Below, piece by piece: positions 1-7,646 of a stretch of 36,450 nucleotides of DNA. Every line of letters starts with the position of its first letter. Position 1 is the first letter of the stretch. A model generated the notes under the pieces. That model searched no databases and was not told where the DNA came from. It saw only the letters and a program-made list of their open reading frames with translations. The stretch comes from Deltaproteobacteria bacterium (GTDB lineage Bacteria; Myxococcota_A; Polyangia; Polyangiales; Polyangiaceae): the NCBI GenBank assembly GCA_003235365.1, contig QJWJ01000408.1, positions 1 to 36,450 on the forward strand, given 5' to 3'. The position numbers and the translations under genes were made by a program.

Positions 1-37
1 TTGAAATTCGCCACAACCGAAGCTGGAGGCACGTAGC

Positions 38-214
38 ATGACACCCTTTAGCATCGTGGTTGCGGACCCGCCGTGGCTGTTTCGCGACGCGCTTCCTGGC
101 CGTGGGCGCGGTGCGCGCAAACACTACCGCTGCATGACCGTCGAGAGCGCGCTCATTACGCCTCGCAGGCAAACGGGACTTTTCGGGGACGTGATCCCCC
201 TTGCAGGAGAGTGA
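38..214 (+). pseudogene. Truncated MT-A70 family DNA methyltransferase (N-terminal fragment)
   Basis: The 58-codon frame starts at an ATG behind a GGAGG site and begins MTPFSIVVADPPW. The DPPW tetrapeptide after a hydrophobic strand is the catalytic motif IV signature of MT-A70 adenine methyltransferases, and the following HYRCM matches the usual HYxTM segment of that family. Family members are about 180-220 residues long; here similarity stops near residue 38 and the frame ends 20 codons later. The S-adenosylmethionine-binding second half is missing, so the product is unlikely to be an active methylase. The next gene starts 6 bases after the stop, suggesting that a deletion or recombination joined the fragment to the replication module. 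A short open frame at bases 1-36 (stop TAG 34-36) is probably the tail of an earlier gene. Confidence 0.55.
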
Positions 215-220
215 AGGACG

Positions 221-925
221 ATGATCAAAACGGAGGACGGAATCAAACTGACCAAGGACGAGCTGACGGCGCTGTTGGCGTTCGCGTCGGACGATCCAAG
301 TAGGCAGAAGCTGTACGGAGTGCACTTCATCGCGACGAAGTCGAAGGTCAAGGCTCGGGCAACGAACGGCCACATTGCGCTCGACGCGGTTGGGCCAAAC
401 GAAAGCGAGAACCCCAACGAGTGGTTCGTGCACCGTGACTTTCTGAAGCGTGCACACAAGGCGCTCGACAACAAGAGCTCGGTCACGCTGAAGTTCAGCG
501 GCGCCAGCTTGTACGACGCTGTGGTGCACAACGATGACGGTGTTGAGGTCTACACGGTCTCGTCGCCGGAAGACGTCGCCAATTCGCAGATGACGTTCCC
601 TGACCCTCGCGAGTGGAACAAGCTGCTCAAGCCCCCGCCGAAGACAGAATCGGTCAACTGCGTGACGCTCAACGCTGAATACCTTGGTCTGATGAGCAAG
701 GTTTCGCGCGCTGCCGGCGTGTACGGGATCGACTGCTACCCGCCGCCGTCGACAATGGAACGCGTCGTGTTTCGATGCGAAGGCGACCTGACGAGCTGGA
801 TCGCTGTGGTGATGCCGATGCGATCCGAGGCTAGCGAGCGCAGCACCCCGAGCGTAGCCGATGCGTCTGGGAACTGGAACGACGTGGAACCGGAAGGGTC
901 AGCGCTGGAAGGCGAGGACGCGTGA
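221..925 (+). CDS. DnaN-like sliding clamp protein
   Basis: This 234-residue protein resembles a shortened bacterial DNA polymerase III beta clamp. Near residues 32-55 it reads LYGVHF...ATNGHIALD, like the DnaN pattern that ends in ATDGHRLA. A domain-like stretch FVHRDFLKRAHKALD follows, then SWIAVVMPMR at about residues 191-200, matching the conserved C-terminal VVMPMR of DnaN. DnaN has three domains and about 366 residues; this one reaches the PMR motif at about residue 200, so roughly one domain appears to be absent, and a low-complexity acidic tail follows. A clamp would tether a polymerase to DNA, and the neighbours (nuclease, resolvase, initiator, DnaB) fit replication. No polymerase gene is in the window. 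The start is an ATG after a GGAGA-type site. The identification rests on motif reading only. Confidence 0.5.
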   Translation: MIKTEDGIKLTKDELTALLAFASDDPSRQKLYGVHFIATKSKVKARATNGHIALDAVGPNESENPNEWFVHRDFLKRAHKALDNKSSVTLKFSGASLYDAVVHNDDGVEVYTVSSPEDVANSQMTFPDPREWNKLLKPPPKTESVNCVTLNAEYLGLMSKVSRAAGVYGIDCYPPPSTMERVVFRCEGDLTSWIAVVMPMRSEASERSTPSVADASGNWNDVEPEGSALEGEDA

Positions 926-1716
926 AGCAGTCGAGCGCCGAAAGCGTGCAAGCCGCCATCGAGAAGCTATGGAAACCTCCGGCTTTCTCGTGGCTGAAAG
1001 AGGTCAGCAACGGCACCGGCGCCCGCGCGCGGCGATGGGCCGATGCTGTTGCCGTCAGCATCTGGCCCAGTCGCGGACTCTACGCGATGGGCATCGAGAT
1101 CAAGGTGCACCGCAGCGACTGGCTTCGCGAGTTGGAGCAGCCGAGCAAGAGTGATCCGGTGCAGAAGTACTGCCGCCACTGGTGGGTGGCAACGCCTCCC
1201 GGGATTGTTGCGGCGGGAGAACTGCCGGCGACTTGGGGGCTGGTCGAGGTGGCTGGCGGCAAGGCCAAGGTGATCGTTGATGCGCCGGAGCTCACCCCAG
1301 AACCGCTGACGTGGGAGTTCACATGCGCGATTCTGCGTCGCGCGTCCGAGTCGCAGCACGCGATTGAAACGATGGCGGCTCACAAGGCGCATGAGTCCGC
1401 ACGCGAGGAGTTCAACGCGGAAGCGGTTGAACAGATGCGGCTGGAGCTGCACCAGGCGAATCGAGCGCTCGACATTGCAAAGCGCGACGTCGAGACGATG
1501 ACGACCAAGCTCAAGACGCTTCGTGGGGAGATCGGTGCCATTGGTGTTGATTCGGACTTCTACGGTCGCATCCCGCCTGGCACGCGCGAGGCTGTGCAGT
1601 TTGCAAAGCAGATCCAACATCTCGATGTCGTGGGTATTGGTGAACGACTGAAGGCTGCCTTTGAGGCTCACCAAGCCCTCGTCGAGGCAGTTAGGGAGAC
1701 CGCTGCGTGGTTCTGA
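922..1716 (+). CDS. MmcB-like DNA repair nuclease family protein
   Basis: A GTG start overlaps the previous stop in a GTGA junction, which indicates translational coupling. Residues about 35-110 (ARRWADAVAVSIWPSRG, then MGIEIKVHRSDW, then KYCRHWWVATPPGIV) match the MmcB family, which has a PD-(D/E)xK-type fold with the acidic and lysine residues in ADAVA and EIK. MmcB proteins act in DNA repair in alphaproteobacteria, and phage relatives are common beside replication genes. After the nuclease-like part, residues about 140-215 are charged and helical (many E, K, R, A), suggesting a coiled coil. The exact role in the phage is unknown; processing of recombination or repair intermediates is an inference. 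Confidence 0.55.
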   Translation: MKQSSAESVQAAIEKLWKPPAFSWLKEVSNGTGARARRWADAVAVSIWPSRGLYAMGIEIKVHRSDWLRELEQPSKSDPVQKYCRHWWVATPPGIVAAGELPATWGLVEVAGGKAKVIVDAPELTPEPLTWEFTCAILRRASESQHAIETMAAHKAHESAREEFNAEAVEQMRLELHQANRALDIAKRDVETMTTKLKTLRGEIGAIGVDSDFYGRIPPGTREAVQFAKQIQHLDVVGIGERLKAAFEAHQALVEAVRETAAWF

Positions 1717-2279
1717 CCAATCCCACTGCGAAGCGCCCGCGCAAGTCGTCGTGGCCCGGGATTTCCAAGGCGGGAGCCATCGCCAAGGCGATCCTTGCGG
1801 CCCCGCCGGCGGACGCGCTCATCGAGCGTCCTGCGATCGTCGGGAGCTTCGTGTGGGGGTGCGTCGTCCCCGCAGAGCTGTGTTTGCCCACGAACCAGTT
1901 CAAGCGAACCAACCGGTGGGCGTGCGAGAAGACGTACAACCGAATCCTGGAAGTCATGCGGCAGCAGCTCGACTTCCACGTGCGGGATAAACCGTTGCCT
2001 GGGCGCCCGCGTGTGCACGTCGTGCGGCTCACGTCGAAGGCGCCTGACGTCACCGCGGACTGGAGCAAGTTCCCAGTTGACGCCATCGTGAAGCCGATGT
2101 GTCAGCGGTCGCGCAAGGACGGTCGCATCATTCGACAGCGCGACGGGCTTGGGTTTCTACGAGACGACAACCGCCGAGACTCTGACATTCGCACGTGGTG
2201 GGAGCCGGCGCCGCGCGGGGTTGGGATTGTGGTGCTCGAGATTTGGACTGGAACGGCACCGGATGTTGCCCGGAGGTGA
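1707..2279 (+). CDS. RusA-like Holliday junction resolvase (putative)
   Basis: The 190-residue frame starts at a GTG inside the end of the previous gene. It contains a long N-terminal basic segment, then PTNQFKRTNRW near residue 62, KAPDVTADWSKFPVDAIVKPM in the middle and GFLRDDNRRDSD near residue 150. The order of an R/N-rich entry, a D-x-D-like acidic stretch with a lysine and VDAI, then GxLxDD, is the general arrangement of RusA-type endonucleases, where acidic residues coordinate the metal that cuts four-way junctions. The match is by pattern only and the acidic residues are not perfectly canonical. The neighbouring MmcB-like nuclease and clamp-like gene support a role in recombination-dependent replication. 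Confidence 0.4.
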   Translation: MVLTNPTAKRPRKSSWPGISKAGAIAKAILAAPPADALIERPAIVGSFVWGCVVPAELCLPTNQFKRTNRWACEKTYNRILEVMRQQLDFHVRDKPLPGRPRVHVVRLTSKAPDVTADWSKFPVDAIVKPMCQRSRKDGRIIRQRDGLGFLRDDNRRDSDIRTWWEPAPRGVGIVVLEIWTGTAPDVARR

Positions 2280-2281
2280 TC

Positions 2282-2644
2282 ATGGAAGGCGAAACGAAAA
2301 GCAAGCTGCTGCGGGTGCTCATGGACGCAATCCCAATCGTGAAGGTGGTGTTGCGCACCAATGGCAGTCGTGTGCGGATACCGGATCACCTGCGCGCTTG
2401 CGACCTGCCCGTTACCGTGTTCGACATTGGCCACGGACTGGCTCGACCAATTCGCGACTTCGAATGCGACGCCAAGGGGATCCGTGGGACTCTCAGCTTC
2501 AACGGGCAACCGTTCTTCTGCGACGTCCCGTGGCCAGCAATCGTTGGTGCCATCGAGCCCAACGGAGGAGCGGCTATCCAGTTCGGCAGCAGTGAACAGC
2601 AATCGGAGCCAGAGCGGCACCGTGGTGGACTGCGGGTTGTTTGA
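2282..2644 (+). CDS. Small protein with SspB-like features
   Basis: The start is ATG 2282, two bases after the previous stop and behind a strong GGAGGTGAT ribosome site, in preference to upstream in-frame codons. The 120-residue product has a pattern reminiscent of SspB, the adaptor that delivers tagged proteins to ClpXP: a short helix, VRIPDHLR, a G-x-ARPIRDFECD strand region, a strand-rich LSFNGQPFFCDVPW segment, AIVGAI, and a polar low-complexity tail after residue 100. SspB is usually about 160 residues with a similar unstructured tail. The match is weak and unverified. If it is not an adaptor, this is an uncharacterised early phage protein. Confidence 0.3.
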   Translation: MEGETKSKLLRVLMDAIPIVKVVLRTNGSRVRIPDHLRACDLPVTVFDIGHGLARPIRDFECDAKGIRGTLSFNGQPFFCDVPWPAIVGAIEPNGGAAIQFGSSEQQSEPERHRGGLRVV

Positions 2645-2670
2645 CTGACGAGTAATGGAGTCCGCTGACA

Positions 2671-2835
2671 ATGAATAAACCTGACTACACCGACTACTCG
2701 TGGCGCGCCTGGAGTAGACCGTTCACCATCCCAGCGAGCGAGTTCCGGGCCGATCAAACGCCGCAGCGCGACTACGCTGAGCAGCAGTTCTACGAAGCGG
2801 TCAAACGCATCGTCGACATCACCATGCCGCGATAG
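2671..2835 (+). CDS. Small hypothetical protein (54 aa)
   Basis: This ATG frame is preceded by GGAG ten bases upstream and encodes MNKPDYTDYSW... ending in DITMPR. It has no recognisable domain. It is rich in aromatic and charged residues and ends in an amphipathic helix (QQFYEAVKRIVDI). Its stop lies upstream of, and in a different frame from, the DnaJ-like segment that follows, which has no ordinary start codon. The two may be halves of one gene joined by a -1 shift, or this may be an independent small protein. Confidence 0.4.
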   Translation: MNKPDYTDYSWRAWSRPFTIPASEFRADQTPQRDYAEQQFYEAVKRIVDITMPR

Positions 2836-2870
2836 GCGGCAAGGTTCAGTTCGTCGATCCGGGAGGCGCC

Positions 2871-3083
2871 CTGAAGACGCTGAAGGTTCCGATCCCCGTC
2901 GCGCCATGGGCAACAACGCTCGGGCTGACGCGGTCGGTCGGACTCACGGAGGACGACGTCAACAGCGCCTACCGCGCACAGGCGAAGCGCTGTCATCCGG
3001 ACGCCGGCGGTACCCCGGAGCAGTTCGTCGAGTTGGGAAAGGCCCGCGACGCGGCGCTGAAGAGCATCGGGAAGCAAGGCTGA
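2871..3083 (+). CDS. DnaJ-like J-domain protein (start unclear)
   Basis: The frame encodes GLTEDDVNSAYRAQAKRCHPDAGGT... followed by a helix EQFVELGKARDAAL. The HPD tripeptide between two helices is the defining motif of J domains, which stimulate the ATPase of DnaK-type chaperones; phages use J-proteins to remodel replication complexes. The last in-frame stop upstream is at 2778-2780, and no ATG, GTG or TTG lies between it and the J domain. CTG 2871, four bases after GGGAGG, is the best available start and gives 70 residues. Alternatively, translation enters by a -1 shift from the preceding 54-aa gene, or the sequence carries a frameshift error. The J-domain reading is firm; the gene boundary is not. 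Confidence 0.5.
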   Translation: MKTLKVPIPVAPWATTLGLTRSVGLTEDDVNSAYRAQAKRCHPDAGGTPEQFVELGKARDAALKSIGKQG

Positions 3084-3098
3084 GATCTAGGAGGTTTC

Positions 3099-3269
3099 GT
3101 GGACGAGAGGAATAGACAGAAGCAGTGGCTCGAGCACCTCGACGCGAACGGTTTTCCGCGGGCCGAGTACTACGACAACGCGACGCCGTTCGATCGCTGG
3201 TGCGAACTTGCAACGTGGCACGAGCGGCTCAGGCGGAAGTGGTATGCGAGCCACAGGAGGTCCGCGTGA
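3099..3269 (+). CDS. Small hypothetical protein (56 aa)
   Basis: The GTG start follows a perfect AGGAGG site at 3089-3094. The product begins MDERNRQKQWLEHLDANG and is rich in Trp, Arg and Glu; the C-terminal half (WCELATWHERLRRKWYA) should form a basic amphipathic helix. I do not recognise the family. Its place directly ahead of the replication initiator and the strong ribosome site suggest a real early gene, possibly an accessory or inhibitor peptide, but nothing in the sequence fixes a function. Confidence 0.45.
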   Translation: MDERNRQKQWLEHLDANGFPRAEYYDNATPFDRWCELATWHERLRRKWYASHRRSA

Positions 3270-3303
3270 GCCTCGAGAGCGACGCGGCGCCGGAGGTCAT
3301 GCA

Positions 3304-4470
3304 GTGAACTTCGAGGACGAACACTACGTGCGCGCGTATACGAGGGACACCAAGACGTGGCTTCGCTGGGGCTGGGAAGGGCAATGTGTGTTCTTGCTGG
3401 TGCTGCGCAAACTCGACAAGGCTGGCGTGTTGGATGACATCGACGACCCCGTCGAGGACATCGCCCTGCTCACTGGCCTTCCAGGCGAGGTGGTCGAGAT
3501 TGGTCTGCCGAAGGTGCTCAAGAGCGGCGCCTTGGAACTGGTTGGCAGCGTGCTGATCTGCCCCCGCTACATCGAGGGACAGACCGCTCGGAAGTCCGAC
3601 GCGGCACGAGCAAAGGAGTCCAGACAGCGCCGAAGTAACGCGGCGCGTGCGTCACAAATTGTGACAGATCGTCACGAAATAGGAAGCGATGTGACGTCGT
3701 GTGACGATCTCGGTCACGAACGGTCACCGTGTGACGAAGTCACGAAACGTGATGCGCGCGTCACAAATTGTGACGATCAGTCACAGAACGAAGCAAAACG
3801 TTCGACGGCCGACCAGCCGCGTCACTCAACGCAGAGCAACGCAGTGCAGAGCAACGCAGGAGCAGGAGATCCCCCCAGCCCCCCAAAGCCGACCAACCTC
3901 GACGAAGCGATCCGGATCCCACTCACCGAGCGGGCGCAAGCACTCAAGCTCAACCCATACTCGGCCGAATGGATCCAACCCCAACGCTGGCCCGAGACGT
4001 TGCGGGTCGTTGGCAGGCTCCACGAGCTCGCTGGGCTCGCTCCACCGAAGCTGGGCTCGTACCAGGCCGACAGCGCCGTCAGGGGCGCTGTGGAGCTGTT
4101 CGCGGCAGGCGTAACCGTCGAGGAGATCCTTGCGGCGCTGCCACAGGTCGTGAGCTCGGATTGGTGGCGTCAGAAGCGTCGCGACTTCGGTGCGGTGACG
4201 TTGACGGTGATTCGCAGGGCCACCCCCCAAAGGGCTACCGACCCCGACCCCGACCTCGCCAAGCGCCAAGCCCAAGACCGCGCCGACATCGAAGCCGACC
4301 GACAGCGGACCCGCGCAAAGGCGGCCGCTGGCGACACTGATAGCGTTTCAGGAACCAGATCGGCCCGCCGTGAGCGCGGAGCCAAAAACGCAACCACGGT
4401 GCCGCCAAGCGCCAGCAATGGCCATCCAAAAACCAGGTCACTAACCAAACTCGTGGAGGGGATCGGTTGA
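3304..4470 (+). CDS. Replication initiator, winged-helix type (lambda O-like role)
   Basis: The chosen start is GTG 3304, nine bases after GGAGG; longer frames upstream would overlap the 56-aa gene. The 388-residue product has an N-terminal region (residues 1-95) with alternating helices and a DIALLTGLPGEVVEIGLPKV stretch typical of winged-helix replication proteins. A highly polar linker follows (residues about 100-200, rich in S, D, R, Q, T), then a helical C-terminal domain with SDWWRQKRRDFG, and a basic tail. It lies immediately upstream of dnaB, as in lambda O-P and DnaD/DnaT-type loader modules. The linker is encoded by DNA carrying a dense GTCAC/GTGAC array, so the gene may contain its own origin as lambda O does. 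Role is inferred from fold pattern and context. Confidence 0.55.
   Translation: MNFEDEHYVRAYTRDTKTWLRWGWEGQCVFLLVLRKLDKAGVLDDIDDPVEDIALLTGLPGEVVEIGLPKVLKSGALELVGSVLICPRYIEGQTARKSDAARAKESRQRRSNAARASQIVTDRHEIGSDVTSCDDLGHERSPCDEVTKRDARVTNCDDQSQNEAKRSTADQPRHSTQSNAVQSNAGAGDPPSPPKPTNLDEAIRIPLTERAQALKLNPYSAEWIQPQRWPETLRVVGRLHELAGLAPPKLGSYQADSAVRGAVELFAAGVTVEEILAALPQVVSSDWWRQKRRDFGAVTLTVIRRATPQRATDPDPDLAKRQAQDRADIEADRQRTRAKAAAGDTDSVSGTRSARRERGAKNATTVPPSASNGHPKTRSLTKLVEGIG
3651..3825. repeat. Phased GTCAC/GTGAC iteron-like array, candidate replication origin
   Basis: GTCAC or its complement GTGAC occurs at 3651, 3661, 3671, 3691, 3701, 3713, 3723, 3731, 3739, 3760, 3770, 3780 and 3821, with GTGAT at 3749. 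Most steps are 10 bases or a multiple, i.e. the same face of the helix. A 15-base near-palindrome, GTCACAAATTGTGAC, occurs twice (3651-3665 and 3760-3774), each followed five bases later by another GTCAC. The array lies inside the linker-coding part of the initiator gene, like the iterons inside lambda O. Next to it is a 15-base tandem repeat at 3831-3860 (GCAGAGCAACGCAG plus one base, twice). No strongly AT-rich unwinding element is obvious, so a binding array for another regulator is possible. Confidence 0.6.
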
Positions 4471-5867
4471 TGTCCGGGATGCCAACCATCGCAGACCTGG
4501 ATGCAGAGCGCGCCCTCCTAGGTGAATTGCTGAGCCGCCCGGAACAGCTCGCCGACGCGATGGACGTGCTCGACCCCGCAGACTTCTTCGGGGTCGCCAA
4601 CCGCACGACGTACGCGGCGATCCTCGATGTCGATGCGAGCGGCGAGAGCATCGACCTCGTTTCGGTGATGCGCCGGATTCGACAGCTGGGGCGCGATAGC
4701 GAAATCTCAAGCTCTGACCTCGTTGAGTTCACGAACGCACCCGCAATCGCGTCGGTGTCCGAGGTCGCAAAGGTCGTCAGGAGCAAGGCCAGGCACCGCC
4801 GCATGCTCTCTGGCCTCGAGCGATTGGTCGCCACTGGGCGCGACGGCAGAGTCGACTCGGACGAGTGGATCGAGCAGGTCGAGCAGGTCGTGTTTGAACT
4901 CGCCGCAAGCGATGACCCGAGCCCGACGATCGAATTCTCGGAGCTGATCGACCAAAGCCTCAGCACGGTGCGTGACCGCGGCGCCGGTGCAACCGACTAC
5001 ATTCCGACCGCGCTCGCGACGGTGAATCGGTACGTGCACGGTTGGGAGCCAGGTTTGCCGCACATCGTTTCGGCTCGCCCCGGGCTCGGGAAGACGGCAT
5101 TCGCGCTGCAGGAGTTGCGCAACGTCGCGGGGCGCGGGTTCGGCGCGGTGATGTTCTCGCTCGAGATGCCGAAGCTGAAGCTGTCGATTCGAATGCTTTC
5201 GCAGGAGGCTCGAGTCGACAACGCGAAGCTGATGACCGGAAAGCTCGAAGGCAACGACTGGGCCGACATGGGCGAAGCCGCCGAGGCGCTCGGCAAGCTC
5301 CCCATCTCGATCGTTGACGATGGCTCGATGACCGTCGCGAAGCTGCGAGCGAAGTTCCGTCGTGAGGTCATCCGACTACGCCGCAAGCACGGTGACGACC
5401 TGAAAGTGAAGCTCGTGATCGTGGACTACATCCAGCTCATGAGCGGAAGTGGCGCGAACCGGGATCAGGAGATTGGCTCCGTTTCGAGGGACCTGCGAGC
5501 TTTCGCAAAGGAGTTCAACGTCGCGCTGATCGAGCTATCGCAGAACAACCGAGAGGGGGCGAAGAAGAACGACCGGCCGCAACTCACCGACCTTCGGGAA
5601 AGCGGCTCGCTCGAGCAGGACGCCGCCAAGGTGTTGTTCCTATACAACCCCACGGCGAACAAGCCGCCAGACCAGCAGGAGGCAAAGCGCATCGTCATCG
5701 TTGCGAAGAACCGCGACGGCGGCGGCACCGGCGACGCATGGTGCAAGTTCGACGGACCAACTACTCGGTTCTTCGTTCCTGCGCATGAATCACACGAATG
5801 GCTGGACGGCGTAAGCGAAGGGCTGCCGCCTCCAACACACTGGAGCGACGATGACTTTGGAGAGTAA
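4470..5867 (+). CDS. dnaB: Replicative DNA helicase DnaB
   Basis: The 465-residue product has the full DnaB layout: an N-terminal helical domain (DAERALLGELLSRPEQL near residues 11-27), a linker, and a RecA-like ATPase. Walker A is ARPGLGKT at residues 202-209, the MFSLEMPK motif follows, Walker B is LVIVDYIQLM around Asp319, then a QNNREG arginine-finger region and DLRESGSLEQDA near residue 370. It unwinds DNA at the fork as a hexamer. ATG 4470 overlaps the initiator stop by one base (TGATG) with GGAGG upstream; an in-frame TTG lies just before it. Length is normal for DnaB. The initiator next door is the probable loader or recruiter. Confidence 0.95.
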   Translation: MSGMPTIADLDAERALLGELLSRPEQLADAMDVLDPADFFGVANRTTYAAILDVDASGESIDLVSVMRRIRQLGRDSEISSSDLVEFTNAPAIASVSEVAKVVRSKARHRRMLSGLERLVATGRDGRVDSDEWIEQVEQVVFELAASDDPSPTIEFSELIDQSLSTVRDRGAGATDYIPTALATVNRYVHGWEPGLPHIVSARPGLGKTAFALQELRNVAGRGFGAVMFSLEMPKLKLSIRMLSQEARVDNAKLMTGKLEGNDWADMGEAAEALGKLPISIVDDGSMTVAKLRAKFRREVIRLRRKHGDDLKVKLVIVDYIQLMSGSGANRDQEIGSVSRDLRAFAKEFNVALIELSQNNREGAKKNDRPQLTDLRESGSLEQDAAKVLFLYNPTANKPPDQQEAKRIVIVAKNRDGGGTGDAWCKFDGPTTRFFVPAHESHEWLDGVSEGLPPPTHWSDDDFGE

Positions 5868-5897
5868 CCCGAAGCACTGGCAAGAAGGAGACGAGTG

Positions 5898-6749
5898 ATG
5901 GCAAGAATCGGAACGGCACCAATCAAACCAACGGTCATCGAGGGGTTCGTGGGTCAGCTGCGAACCAACGGAAGCTGGGAGGTTGGAGAGTACACCTTCG
6001 CAGCGAAAGATCGCGACGTACATTCCGTGTTCGTCAAAGCAATCGAGGAAGGATTCAACGTTTCTGGTATGCCCAGGGCGCCGCTCGGCTCCACCATGCT
6101 GGTGTGTGGCGTTCGGTTTGTTCTGCAAGACGAGAACTCGAGACAGGTGCGTTGCCCGGACACTGGCAAGGTGCGGCTGTTAGAGCGCCTTGAAGAAGAC
6201 TGGCGCAGCGAGCAAGATGGTCGCGCCCTCATTTGGAATATCGGCAAAGGATGGTCGTTCCCCAAGAGCCTCTCAGATGTGCCTAAGTGGGAAATGACAG
6301 CTCTAGCAGCGGTATCCAAATCGAATGGGCCAGCCGCAGTAGCCTCGCAGCTGGGCCAATCCCAGTCCGTGCAGTACTGCGACGAGACCGCGGAGTATGA
6401 ACAATCGGGGCTCGAAAGCATCGCCGAGCGGACGACAGCGAAAGAGAAGGCCCCAGGCGAAACCGACGAAGAGTTCAGGGGGCGTGTGCGGCGCACTCTC
6501 TCGATCGAGCGTTGCGCAGCCTGCAACGAGCCATTCGGTTCCTTCCGCAAGCCACACTCCGGAAAGGTGCGCGGTGAGCCGGCACAAATCTGCGGCGACT
6601 GCATCGGCACGCATTGTCGCTACCCGGTTCAGGAGCGCGCTTCGAAGCGGTTCACAGCCGACACGCCGCCAGGGCCCAGCACAACTGCCGCGACCAAGTG
6701 GCACAACCAGCACACGAGCGTGGACAGCACGCCGGGATGGGAGGAGTGA
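5898..6749 (+). CDS. Hypothetical protein with C-terminal zinc-finger-like cysteines
   Basis: The start is ATG 5898, seven bases after AAGGAG; GTG 5895 is also in frame. The 283-residue product starts with a possible small beta domain (about residues 8-85: VIEGFVGQL, WEVGEYTFAAKD, MLVCGVRFVL). A basic or acidic helical middle follows (ETDEEFRGRVRRTLS), then a CxxC...CxxC module, CAACNEPFG and CGDCIGTHC, near residues 213-243, which should bind zinc. The tail is disordered. I do not recognise the family. It is the first gene after dnaB and heads a run of unknown genes leading to the Cas12m-like gene. Confidence 0.5.
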   Translation: MARIGTAPIKPTVIEGFVGQLRTNGSWEVGEYTFAAKDRDVHSVFVKAIEEGFNVSGMPRAPLGSTMLVCGVRFVLQDENSRQVRCPDTGKVRLLERLEEDWRSEQDGRALIWNIGKGWSFPKSLSDVPKWEMTALAAVSKSNGPAAVASQLGQSQSVQYCDETAEYEQSGLESIAERTTAKEKAPGETDEEFRGRVRRTLSIERCAACNEPFGSFRKPHSGKVRGEPAQICGDCIGTHCRYPVQERASKRFTADTPPGPSTTAATKWHNQHTSVDSTPGWEE

Positions 6750-7297
6750 TGGGCTTCATCGTTACCTGGAAAGCAAAGCGGCCCGCATCGGCAGCAGACG
6801 AGTGCTTCTATTGCCGACAGCAAATCGGTTCCGATCATGGGGCAGAATGCGTGCTCGTGATAAAGATGCAGAAGCTCAAAATCTCGATCGAAGTGGAGCG
6901 ACCAGTTCCGGCGCACTGGGACCAGAAAGCAATCGAGTTCTTCCATAACGAAGGAACTTGGTGCGCGGACAACGCTATAGATTGGCTGAAGCAGGTGCAG
7001 TCGAAGGATGGTTGTCTATGCCGGGCTACCAGGGTCGACTACCTCGATGAGTCTGGCGATCCGTTCTTGGATGAGGACGGGAAGGAACAAGCGACACCGG
7101 TTACCGTCGACTACTTTGCCAAGTGGTGCGAGTTGGTCGAGTTGCTACCGAAGTGCGACACTTACAACTGCGAGCGCAAAGCGCAGTTCGCGCATTTCGA
7201 ATCGTCGCTGTGTGCTGGTCACGCTGAAGCGAGTGACGAGGAACTCCCGTGGGCCGCCCACGTTCGCGAATGGGAGGCGTTGGAAAGCGATGAGTAA
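6749..7297 (+). CDS. Cysteine-rich hypothetical protein
   Basis: ATG 6749 overlaps the previous stop by one base and has GGGAGG upstream. The 182-residue product contains several cysteine clusters: ECFYCRQQIG near residue 18 with a further Cys about 12 residues on, CLCR near residue 90, and CDTYNCER...CAGH near residues 137-160. These suggest one or more small zinc sites. The rest is acidic, with aromatic residues (WDQKAIEFFHNEG, DYFAKWCELVELL). No family is recognised. Overlaps on both sides place it in one transcription unit with its neighbours. Confidence 0.5.
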   Translation: MGFIVTWKAKRPASAADECFYCRQQIGSDHGAECVLVIKMQKLKISIEVERPVPAHWDQKAIEFFHNEGTWCADNAIDWLKQVQSKDGCLCRATRVDYLDESGDPFLDEDGKEQATPVTVDYFAKWCELVELLPKCDTYNCERKAQFAHFESSLCAGHAEASDEELPWAAHVREWEALESDE

Positions 7298-7646
7298 ACG
7301 CAACTGGTTCGAGCTCGCCGCGAAGCACGGCCGAGCGCTTCGCTGCCTACCTATCGTTGGCGACGCGATCGTTCGCAAACTGGACCTGTGGGCACTGCGC
7401 GATGCCGAGACAGCATTTGCGGTTGCTGTGCGATACGGCATCGAGTTGAGCGCAGCAACGAAGCTGTTCGACGACTACGGATATGCTGGCGCGTGTCTGG
7501 CGTGCGAGATTGGGATGCGTGTTTGCATGCACCCACTAGACGTTCCTGAGCTGCCGTACGAGTGTCGATACCGATTGCGCGAGTCGGGGATGACTGTTGA
7601 GCAGGCAACCGAGGCGCTCGGTTTCCTGGGGAGTAAGCTGAAGTGA
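7290..7646 (+). CDS. Hypothetical protein, paralogue of the next gene
   Basis: ATG 7290 overlaps the previous gene by 8 bases. The 118-residue product contains RYGIELSAATKLFDDYG and, after a short gap, ACEIGMRV...PLDVPEL...RLRE. The following gene has the same pattern (RFG, EEYG, ACETGKAIG, PFDL, RLRE) with matching spacing, so the two share a domain and probably arose by tandem duplication. The helices around R-Y/F-G and E/D-Y-G could be a helix-turn-helix, but I cannot confirm DNA binding. Function unknown. Confidence 0.5.
   Translation: MSKRNWFELAAKHGRALRCLPIVGDAIVRKLDLWALRDAETAFAVAVRYGIELSAATKLFDDYGYAGACLACEIGMRVCMHPLDVPELPYECRYRLRESGMTVEQATEALGFLGSKLK

Noticed and set aside
3266..3307. 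13-codon GTG frame before the initiator gene
   Set aside because: It is too short to support, although its start overlaps the previous stop; it may only serve translational coupling.
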